Shown: piece by piece, positions 1-4,947 of the stretch | Layout of the letters: each line of letters begins with the position of its first letter | Numbering within the stretch: the first letter of the stretch is position 1 | Origin: an uncultured Bacteroidales bacterium | GTDB lineage: Bacteria > Bacteroidota > Bacteroidia > Bacteroidales > P3 | Reading direction: 5' to 3' | Assembly (NCBI GenBank): GCA_947097635.1 | Contig: CAMURW010000122.1 | Location: forward strand, 1 to 5,381 | DNA length: 5,381 nucleotides | Notes under the pieces: generated by a model | Seen by the model: the letters and a program-made list of their open reading frames with translations, nothing else | The model's database searches: none | What the model was told of the DNA's origin: nothing | Made by a program: the position numbers and the translations under genes

Positions 1-1
1 T

Positions 2-229
2 CACGAATCGGATAGCCATAATGCCTTTTTGGTCAGTGCACGAGAGTATATTTCAACAGTGGAAAGTGGCACTACGTGCTGTCTTGACGTACAGACAGAG
101 ATATTCGTAAACATCAACGCTGCACAGGAATGGCAGAACTACGATATGCAAGAAGCGGTGCAAAACGCCGACAAGGAGTTGGCGCATTTTGAGAGCAGGT
201 TTGTAAACCAGCACAATAAGATATTGTGA
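2..229 (+). CDS. 3' end of an unidentified gene (left-truncated)
   Basis: The frame is open from the left edge of the window to a TGA at 227-229, giving about 75 residues with no stop, so this is probably the C-terminus of a gene that starts outside. The peptide is mixed hydrophilic with two adjacent cysteines and no membrane segment. It ends in a charged, probably helical tail (around NADKELAHFESRF). The segment IFVNINAAQEW faintly recalls the F-x-N-[IV]-N-T-P-E-[DE] stretch near the C-terminus of MobA-type molybdopterin nucleotidyltransferases. That resemblance is weak and I do not assign a function. A short in-frame TTG/GTG start within the window is possible but less likely than read-in from upstream. 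The next confident gene (deoC) begins about 250 nt downstream. Confidence 0.5.
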   Translation, partial: HESDSHNAFLVSAREYISTVESGTTCCLDVQTEIFVNINAAQEWQNYDMQEAVQNADKELAHFESRFVNQHNKIL

Positions 230-278
230 ACGAAGGATTTTAACGATATGTTCCATGGTTTGAAGAAAGTCGTCAACG

Positions 279-452
279 ATGGAAAAAATAGGATCTGCTT
301 GCTTCCCGAAATTTACAGATGTAAACGAACTGAACGATGTGGGCAAATGCCCTCTGCATCACGAACTGGGACTGTCTTCTTTCATCAGCGATGAAAGAAG
401 AATATACCTTGCCATCTTTTGCCAGCGAGACTTTCGACAGGTAGCAGAATAA
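279..452 (+). CDS. possible small hypothetical protein, 57 aa
   Basis: An ATG at 279 opens a 57-codon frame ending with TAA at 450-452, 25 nt before the deoC start. The peptide begins MEKIGSACFPKF and contains a Cys-Pro and a His-His pair (GKCPLHHELG), then SSFISDERRIYLAIFCQRDF. I recognise no family. Three cysteines and two histidines could suggest metal binding, but the spacing fits no motif I know. The frame differs from that of the upstream partial gene and has an in-frame stop at 261-263 just before it, so it is not a simple continuation. It could be a real small gene, the remnant of a decayed gene, or chance. A perfect 12-bp inverted repeat (375-401) lies inside it and may be the real constraint on this stretch. 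Confidence 0.25.
   Translation: MEKIGSACFPKFTDVNELNDVGKCPLHHELGLSSFISDERRIYLAIFCQRDFRQVAE
375..401. repeat. perfect 12-bp hairpin with 3-nt loop
   Basis: The left arm TCTTCTTTCATC (375-386) and right arm GATGAAAGAAGA (390-401) are exact reverse complements separated by AGC. No T-run follows on the plus strand (the next bases are ATATACC), so it is not a textbook intrinsic terminator. It sits between the end of the upstream partial gene and deoC. It may act as an RNA hairpin, a 3'-end protector or a protein-binding operator, or may reflect the codons of the possible ORF at 279-452. The repeat is seen directly; its role is unknown. Confidence 0.6.
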
Positions 453-477
453 ATGATATTTTTACATTTTTAAGGTT

Positions 478-1299
478 ATGACTCTCCCCTCCCCCACCAA
501 CTTCCAGGAAAACAACTTCAGTACCGAGGATTTTGCAGCACTAAAGACTATTTTTTCCTGCATAGACAACACCACGCTGAATGGCAACGACACGCATGCA
601 AGAGTGTTGCAATTGTGCGAGGATTCACTGCGTATGGTAGACAGCGTTGATGGCATTGGCCCTGTGGCTGCTGTGTGCGTATATCCTATCTTTGTGAAAA
701 TGGCACATAGGACACTAGCGGGCAGCGGTATAAAAGTGGCAAGCGTGGCAGGTGCTTTTCCAGCAGGACAATCGCCCATCGCAGTGAAGGTACAGGAGGT
801 GAAATATGCCGTGGACCAAGGTGCCGACGAGATAGATATGGTGCTGAGCAGAGGAACTATGCTGGAAGGCAACAAGCAGCAGGTGTTTGATGAAGTGGCA
901 GCTATACGCGAGGCGTGCAAGGCGAAAACGCTAAAGGTAATACTGGAGACCGGCGAGTTGAAGGAAACCAGCATCATTTCCGATGCCAGCGAATTAGCAA
1001 TACGCGCCGGTGCCGACTTTATAAAAACGTCCACAGGCAAAATCACGGTAGGTGCTACCTTGGAGGCTGCAGATGCAATGACAAAAGTGATAGAGAAATA
1101 CCACTATTTTTCTGGAAAATGGGTGGGATTCAAGGCAGCAGGGGGGATATCACACCCCAAAGCAGCACTGGAATACTATCGTTTGACACAAAAAAATTTA
1201 GGAATTAATAACATTACAAATCAAATATTTAGAATAGGGGCAAGTCGTCTGACCACACGTCTATTTCAACTTTTAACATATCAAAAAACAAGCAATTGA
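478..1299 (+). CDS. deoC: deoxyribose-phosphate aldolase (DeoC)
   Basis: Class I aldolase that reversibly cleaves 2-deoxy-D-ribose 5-phosphate to glyceraldehyde 3-phosphate and acetaldehyde, the last step of cytosolic deoxynucleoside salvage. The 273-residue product has the full DeoC/FbaB TIM-barrel motif set: an N-terminal CIDNTTL (28-34, the family's IDHT-like segment), VAAVCVYP (63-70), EIDMV with Asp120, FIKTSTGK with the Schiff-base Lys183, GFKAAGG with the second catalytic Lys219, and FRIGAS near the end for phosphate binding. By homology to E. coli DeoC these are Asp102, Lys167 and Lys201. Length is slightly above E. coli DeoC (259 aa). The ATG at 478 is used because the N-terminal motif follows at a normal distance; there is no good ribosome binding site, as usual in Bacteroidetes. 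The last ~110 nt are visibly richer in A/T than the rest, with a polar C-terminal tail. No purine/pyrimidine salvage partner lies beside it here. Confidence 0.96.
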   Translation: MTLPSPTNFQENNFSTEDFAALKTIFSCIDNTTLNGNDTHARVLQLCEDSLRMVDSVDGIGPVAAVCVYPIFVKMAHRTLAGSGIKVASVAGAFPAGQSPIAVKVQEVKYAVDQGADEIDMVLSRGTMLEGNKQQVFDEVAAIREACKAKTLKVILETGELKETSIISDASELAIRAGADFIKTSTGKITVGATLEAADAMTKVIEKYHYFSGKWVGFKAAGGISHPKAALEYYRLTQKNLGINNITNQIFRIGASRLTTRLFQLLTYQKTSN

Positions 1300-1317
1300 A
1301 AAAATAATATTATTTTT
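1300..1317. repeat. 18-bp perfect A/T palindrome in the deoC-spt gap
   Basis: AAAAATAATATTATTTTT is its own reverse complement and starts at the base after the deoC stop codon. As RNA it could form an A-U-only hairpin ending in a short U-run, so it may be a weak bidirectional terminator. Its right half is also part of the candidate spt -7 box. A/T-only palindromes arise easily in such a gap, so function is uncertain. Confidence 0.4.
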
Positions 1318-1318
1318 G
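1311..1318 (+). promoter_or_regulatory. candidate -7 box for spt (TATTTTTG)
   Basis: TATTTTTG matches the Bacteroidetes primary-sigma -7 consensus TAnnTTTG exactly. It would place transcription start about 6-8 nt downstream, near 1325, leaving a leader of roughly 20 nt before the spt ATG at 1346. No TTTG is seen at the expected -33 position, so the match is half of a promoter. If real, spt and the downstream gene would be expressed independently of deoC. Confidence 0.4.
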
Positions 1319-1345
1319 CAAGTTTTTAAAAGCAAGATATAATAG

Positions 1346-2533
1346 ATGAAACCTCTTCAAAAGAAATTGGCCAGATACACCGCTCCATACCAAGTGCAGG
1401 CAGCAGGCGTTTATCCGTATTTCCGCGCCATCAGCAGTGACCAGGATGCCTGGGTGACGATGGACGGAAAGAAAGTGCTGATGTTAGGTTCCAATAGCTA
1501 TATGGGTCTGACGAACCACCCTAAAATAATTGAGGCGGCTGTAGAAGCTACCAGGAAATATGGCACAGGATGTGCTGGTTCGCCGTTTCTGAATGGCACG
1601 CTGGACATCCACATTCAACTGCAAGATGTGCTGGCAGAATATCTCCAGAAAGACGGCGTAATGCTTTTCAGTGCCGGTTTCCAAGCCAACAGCGGTACAA
1701 TACCCTGCATCACGGGACGCGGAGATTATGTTATCTACGACGAGATGGACCATGCTTCCATAATTGAAGGACGCCGGCTGGCTTTTTCCACCTGTCTCAA
1801 ATACAAGCACAGCGACATGGAAGACCTGGAGAAGGTGCTGATGAAATGCCCGCCAGAGGCAGCCAAGTTGGTGGTGACAGACGGCGTTTTCAGTATGGAA
1901 GGTGACATCTGCAAGCTGCCACAAATGGTGGAGCTGTGCGATAGATATCAAGCAACGTTAATGGTGGACGAGGCACATAGCCTGGGTGTCTTCGGAGACG
2001 AAGGACGTGGCATTTGCGACCATTACCATCTGCTGGACAAGGTAGAAGTGATGATGGGTACTTTCAGCAAGAGTTTGGCAGCAATAGGTGGATTCGTGGC
2101 TTCCGACAAGGACACGATAAACTTTATGAAACATCATGTGAGACCCTATATTTTCACCGCTTCATTGGCTCCCGCCGCCGCCGCCAGCGTTATAGCAGCG
2201 CTCAAGATTATGCGCAGCGAACCCGAACGGCGCGAGAACTTGTGGAAGGTGACCAACTATGCGCTGAAATGCTTCCGAGAGGCTGGTTTCGAGATAGGAC
2301 ATACCGAAACGCCAATCATCCCGCTCTACACGCGTGATGACCTTAAGACCTTTCAGGTGACACGAATGCTGATGGACGAAGGAGTGTTCGTAAACCCAGT
2401 GGTGACGCCTGCTGTGCCACCACAGGATACGCTGATACGCCTCTCCTGGATGGCCACGCATACCATAGCAGACGTGGATTATGCTGTGGATAAGGTGACA
2501 TCGTGTTTCAAGAAGCTGGATTTGTTGCACTGA
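1346..2533 (+). CDS. spt: serine palmitoyltransferase, bacterial soluble type
   Basis: PLP-dependent alpha-oxoamine synthase that condenses L-serine with palmitoyl-CoA (or a branched acyl-CoA) to 3-ketosphinganine, releasing CO2 and CoA: the committed step of sphingolipid synthesis. The 395-residue product has all fold-type I landmarks: GSNSYMGL (48-55), KYGTGCAGSP (71-80), FSAGFQAN (108-115), DEMDHAS with His136 stacking on PLP, DEAHSLG with Asp208 and His211, GTFSKS with Schiff-base Lys242, and IRLSWMATHT with Arg365 in the carboxylate-binding position. Sister enzymes (KBL, BioF, HemA) share these motifs. SPT is preferred because the N-terminus (GVYPYFRAI... then GKKVLMLGSNSYMGL) and length match remembered Bacteroidetes SPTs, and because a ceramide-synthase-like gene follows. 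No membrane segment is visible, in line with soluble bacterial homodimers. The gene ends in tandem stops (TGA TAG), 48 nt before the next gene. Confidence 0.9.
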   Translation: MKPLQKKLARYTAPYQVQAAGVYPYFRAISSDQDAWVTMDGKKVLMLGSNSYMGLTNHPKIIEAAVEATRKYGTGCAGSPFLNGTLDIHIQLQDVLAEYLQKDGVMLFSAGFQANSGTIPCITGRGDYVIYDEMDHASIIEGRRLAFSTCLKYKHSDMEDLEKVLMKCPPEAAKLVVTDGVFSMEGDICKLPQMVELCDRYQATLMVDEAHSLGVFGDEGRGICDHYHLLDKVEVMMGTFSKSLAAIGGFVASDKDTINFMKHHVRPYIFTASLAPAAAASVIAALKIMRSEPERRENLWKVTNYALKCFREAGFEIGHTETPIIPLYTRDDLKTFQVTRMLMDEGVFVNPVVTPAVPPQDTLIRLSWMATHTIADVDYAVDKVTSCFKKLDLLH

Positions 2534-2581
2534 TAGAGTGCTACAGCCAACGACAATAGTTCTCAATACATATCTTTGCCT

Positions 2582-3706
2582 ATGTCCGAAATTATTATCA
2601 CTGAAGTAACTTCTCGCAGAGATCTGAGGAAATTTATTAGATTCCCAAATGACCTGTTTAAGCACGTCCCTACTTACATACCACCGCTAAACAGCGATGA
2701 AATAGGACTGCTTACTAATAAAAACCCCAGTTTGGAACATAGTGAGCGTAGATTGTGGCTTGCCTGGCGCGACGGAAAAGTGGTAGGGCGAGTGGCAGGT
2801 ATTATCAACCATTTGGTGAATCAGCATTGGAACAAGAAAGCTGTACGGTTTGGATGGTTCGACTTCGTGGAAGATATTGAGGTGTGCAAGGCGCTGCTGG
2901 ACAAAGTAATAGAATATGGGCACCAGAACGGACTTACACAGATTGATGGTCCCTTGGGCTTCAACGATATGGACAAGGAATGCTGGGTGATAGACAACTT
3001 CGATGCCTTCCAGAATAGCACCACACTATATAATCCCAAATATTATATCGACTTCATCAACCAGCTGGGATTTAAGGAAGAGTGCAGGTGGCAGCAATAT
3101 AAAATGCCAGCCAACCAGCCTGTTCCCGAGAAGGTGGGACGTGTAAACGAGATAATTCTTAAGAAATACCACCTGAAACTGTTGCATTTCGAGAAACGCA
3201 GGGAGATTTGGCCTTATGCAGAACAGTTTTTCCCATTGCTAAATCGTGCTTTCGGCAATCTATATGACTTTGTGCCTCTCACAGATAGTGAGATACAGGT
3301 ATATATAAAGGAGTATTTTCCCTTTGTGCACCTGGACTTTGTGAATTTTGTGGTAGACGAGAACGACAAACTGATAGCCTTCGGACTTTCTATTCCCGAC
3401 CTGTCAGAGGCATATAAAAAGGCAAACGGACACCTCTTCCCCTTCGGATGGTACTATCTGCTAAGGGCGTTGAGAAAGTTCGACACTATCGATCTCCTGT
3501 TGAATGGAGTGGATCCCGAATGGACGAAACGTGGCGTGCATAGCATCTATTATGCCGAAATGAATCGTCAGGCCATAGTACACAATGTTCACACCGCCTA
3601 TACCAATCCTCAGATTATTGGCAACGAAGCAGAAAAACTATGGAAGACCACTTATCAGGTAGAACCCTTGATGCAGCGTGCTGTATTCAGCAAAAAAATA
3701 GTGTGA
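2582..3706 (+). CDS. GNAT-fold protein, YghO / bacterial ceramide synthase-like family
   Basis: A 374-residue soluble protein resembling the YghO/BcerS-like family, whose Caulobacter member is the bacterial ceramide synthase that N-acylates sphingoid bases. Family hallmarks seen: FPNDLFKHVPTYIPPLNSDE near the N-terminus, DGKVVGRVAGIIN (64-76), RFGWFDF (89-95), DGPLGFNDMD (122-131), YNPKYY (150-155), the PLTD turn (231-234) before a YIKEYF segment, then a second GNAT-like half with VVDENDKLIAFGLSIPDLS and GHLFPFGWYYLLRALR, and GVDPEWTKRGV (309-319) at the acyl-CoA loop position. That loop is degenerate: only its last Gly is typical. ATG 2582 is preferred over an in-frame TTG 6 nt upstream. With spt 48 nt upstream on the same strand, I infer an acyltransferase of (dihydro)ceramide synthesis. 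Family placement is fairly secure; substrate is not, since other members may acylate other amines. Confidence 0.8.
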   Translation: MSEIIITEVTSRRDLRKFIRFPNDLFKHVPTYIPPLNSDEIGLLTNKNPSLEHSERRLWLAWRDGKVVGRVAGIINHLVNQHWNKKAVRFGWFDFVEDIEVCKALLDKVIEYGHQNGLTQIDGPLGFNDMDKECWVIDNFDAFQNSTTLYNPKYYIDFINQLGFKEECRWQQYKMPANQPVPEKVGRVNEIILKKYHLKLLHFEKRREIWPYAEQFFPLLNRAFGNLYDFVPLTDSEIQVYIKEYFPFVHLDFVNFVVDENDKLIAFGLSIPDLSEAYKKANGHLFPFGWYYLLRALRKFDTIDLLLNGVDPEWTKRGVHSIYYAEMNRQAIVHNVHTAYTNPQIIGNEAEKLWKTTYQVEPLMQRAVFSKKIV

Positions 3707-3755
3707 AATAGCACTATAATCGTCAATTTTGTTATGAAAACTTTTTCTGTTATCG

Positions 3756-4598
3756 CTACACTTTGTAGTAGTTTCGCAGGATGTTGACAAACCAATTGCC
3801 GGGCAGTATTTTTTTTACAAACATGCTGAATCTCTGTTCCAAGTCTGCCACGCAATAGCGCAGACGAGGGTGACGGCATACGGCAACCTGTGCTATCTTG
3901 CGTGCCAGCACCTCAGGCTTCAGACCTCCATTTTCTTCTTTCTCTATCAGAGCAAGGGAACGACGAAAACTGAGTCCATAGTCGTCACTCTCGGCTGTGG
4001 CAACAGAGTTTTTGCGGCTGGCGGTGAAGCCGGTGGCAAAATCACCAGGCTCTATCATGGAGACGCTGATTCCGAAGCCTTTCACCTCTGCTGCCAATGC
4101 TTCCGAGAAGCCTTCGATGGCGAATTTGCTGGCACTGTAGAAGCCTTGATAGGGAAGGCCCATCACTCCTCCTATGCTGCTGAGGTTGATAATGCGTCCC
4201 CGACGCTGTTTTCGCATGATAGGAAGCACTTGTTGGCAAACGTTGACACAACCCATGAAGTTGGTTTCCATTTGTAATCTTATCTCTTCTTCTGTGGCTA
4301 GTTCCACGGAGCCTCCTATGCCCATGCCTGCATTGTTTATCACTACATCCAAGTGCTTCTGTTCCTGCATGATTTGCAGAACGCCGTGCTGTATGCTTTT
4401 CGGCTCACGCACGTCCATTTGAAGGAAGTGTACGGCTGTAGTAGCGCCTGCTGTTTGCGATGCCTCCGAGGAACATTGAGCCCTTCGGCTGGTGCCATAT
4501 ACGATGTGACCTTTTGCCGCCAGCAGTTCCGCCGTGGCTTTACCAAAGCCGCTAGAAGCTCCGGTTATAAGTATTATTTTCTGCTCTTTTGTGTTCAT
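3756..4598 (-). CDS. classical SDR oxidoreductase, candidate 3-ketosphinganine reductase
   Basis: A 280-residue short-chain dehydrogenase/reductase with a complete active site: cofactor loop TGASSGFG (12-19), Asp62 in MDV, NNAG (88-91), and the tetrad Asn113, Ser141 (NLSS), Tyr154 and Lys158 (YSASK). The Arg pair at 38-39 after the second strand (GTSRR) favours NADP(H). The C-terminus (HPRLRYCVADLEQRF...LPGNWFVNILRNYYKV) resembles the 17-beta-hydroxysteroid-dehydrogenase-like subgroup, which often acts on lipidic or steroid carbonyls; eukaryotic 3-ketosphinganine reductase is also a classical SDR. Because it converges on the spt/BcerS-like pair with a 49-nt gap, a keto-reductase role in sphingolipid synthesis is a reasonable inference, but SDR substrates cannot be read from motifs and it may be a general reductase. 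No convincing terminator is seen between the convergent genes. The start is the ATG at 4598-4596. Confidence 0.9.
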   Translation of the reverse strand: MNTKEQKIILITGASSGFGKATAELLAAKGHIVYGTSRRAQCSSEASQTAGATTAVHFLQMDVREPKSIQHGVLQIMQEQKHLDVVINNAGMGIGGSVELATEEEIRLQMETNFMGCVNVCQQVLPIMRKQRRGRIINLSSIGGVMGLPYQGFYSASKFAIEGFSEALAAEVKGFGISVSMIEPGDFATGFTASRKNSVATAESDDYGLSFRRSLALIEKEENGGLKPEVLARKIAQVAVCRHPRLRYCVADLEQRFSMFVKKILPGNWFVNILRNYYKV

Positions 4599-4652
4599 AG
4601 TAAGAATGTTGTGGCATGAAATCCATGTTTACTTAAACGTAATACTAATTTG

Positions 4653-4660
4653 CAAAAATA
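4653..4660 (-). promoter_or_regulatory. candidate -7 box for the SDR gene (TATTTTTG)
   Basis: The minus strand reads TATTTTTG, an exact TAnnTTTG match and the same octamer as upstream of spt. Transcription would start near 4646, giving a leader of about 45-50 nt before the ATG at 4598. A clean -33 TTTG is missing; only a TTTC-like match lies at roughly the right distance. Confidence 0.4.
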
Positions 4661-4711
4661 CAGAAAAAACGGCAATTCTAAGAAAGAAATAACTACAGAA
4701 GCAAGAAAGTC

Positions 4712-4729
4712 GGCACTCTTTTGGGTGCC
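4712..4729. repeat. 7-bp hairpin with T4 loop
   Basis: GGCACTC (4712-4718), loop TTTT, then GGGTGCC (4723-4729) pairs fully, with one G-U wobble in plus-strand RNA. The minus-strand RNA would carry an A-C mismatch at that spot. No strong U-run follows on either strand, so it is not a clear terminator. It is the most structured element of the G/C-richer middle of this intergenic region. Confidence 0.4.
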
Positions 4730-4770
4730 TTGTGCTTGATGGCATTGCACTATGCGACAGGCTGTGGTGT

Positions 4771-4790
4771 CCCCGTTCCCCCCCCTCCCC
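4771..4790 (-). repeat. G-tract with G-quadruplex potential, includes a G8 run
   Basis: On the minus strand the tract is four Gs, A, eight Gs, AAC, four Gs. The G8 run can be split into two G3 runs, so four G-runs with loops of 1-3 nt are available, which meets the usual G-quadruplex pattern. On the plus strand it is a C-tract including C8 (4778-4785), a homopolymer prone to slipped-strand length change. It lies about 170-180 nt from both flanking start codons, upstream of both candidate promoters. Confidence 0.55.
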
Positions 4791-4897
4791 TGCTTAACGT
4801 GAAACGGCAACCTCTTTTTGCTTACTATCAGATAAATTGCCTCGTACGAACATCGCTATCCTGTAAGAGTAAATGAATTATGAAATAAGAGAAATAG

Positions 4898-4905
4898 TAA
4901 ATTTG
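4898..4905 (+). promoter_or_regulatory. candidate -7 box for the DUF4175-type gene (TAAATTTG)
   Basis: TAAATTTG is an exact TAnnTTTG match located 42 nt before the ATG at 4948, so transcription would start near 4912 with a leader of about 35 nt. No TTTG is found at -33, so only half of the promoter is supported. Confidence 0.4.
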
Positions 4906-4947
4906 GCACAATAGAATCGTGAAAGCAGCGTTATTTTTCATCACCAT

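Larger units (their letters stand above)
4599..4947. other. divergent intergenic region, 349 nt
   Basis: This stretch separates the minus-strand SDR gene from the plus-strand DUF4175-type gene. The left (4599-4700) and right (4800-4947) parts are A/T-rich and hold one candidate promoter each. The middle, about 4701-4800, is clearly richer in G/C and holds a hairpin and a poly-C block. No tRNA, riboswitch or convincing ORF was recognised. The middle block could be a small RNA, a relic, or a dispersed intergenic repeat. Confidence 0.7.

Noticed and set aside
53..346. 97-codon minus-strand frame across the left region
   Set aside because: No recognisable domain, and it overlaps the plus-strand frame that reads in from the window edge. 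Its hydrophobic look is what antisense of hydrophilic coding sequence gives. Not excluded, but unsupported.
462..1046. 194-codon open frame on the minus strand opposite deoC
   Set aside because: It is fully antisense to a gene with complete catalytic motifs, and its translation is a Ser/Ala/Thr-rich composition typical of a reverse-complement shadow.
1316..1343. sigma70-like TTGCAA, 16-nt spacer and TATAAT before spt
   Set aside because: The TATAAT ends 2 nt before the spt ATG, so transcription would start inside the coding region, and the N-terminus fits the family. The E. coli-type consensus is also not the Bacteroidetes norm.
2571..2578. TATCTTTG, a TAnnTTTG match just before the BcerS-like gene
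   Set aside because: It lies 3 nt from the ATG, which would put the transcription start inside the gene, and there is no -33 element. Co-transcription with spt is simpler.
2576..2581. In-frame TTG start giving two extra residues (MP) on the BcerS-like protein
   Set aside because: The ATG at 2582 follows immediately, and family members typically begin with a short segment like MSEIII, so ATG is preferred.
4595..4810. 71-codon minus-strand frame whose TGA overlaps the SDR start codon (ATGA)
   Set aside because: The ATGA overlap looks like translational coupling, and the G8 tract would fall in its early codons. However, it has only a TTG start, no recognisable domain, and it covers the candidate SDR promoter, so I treat it as chance.
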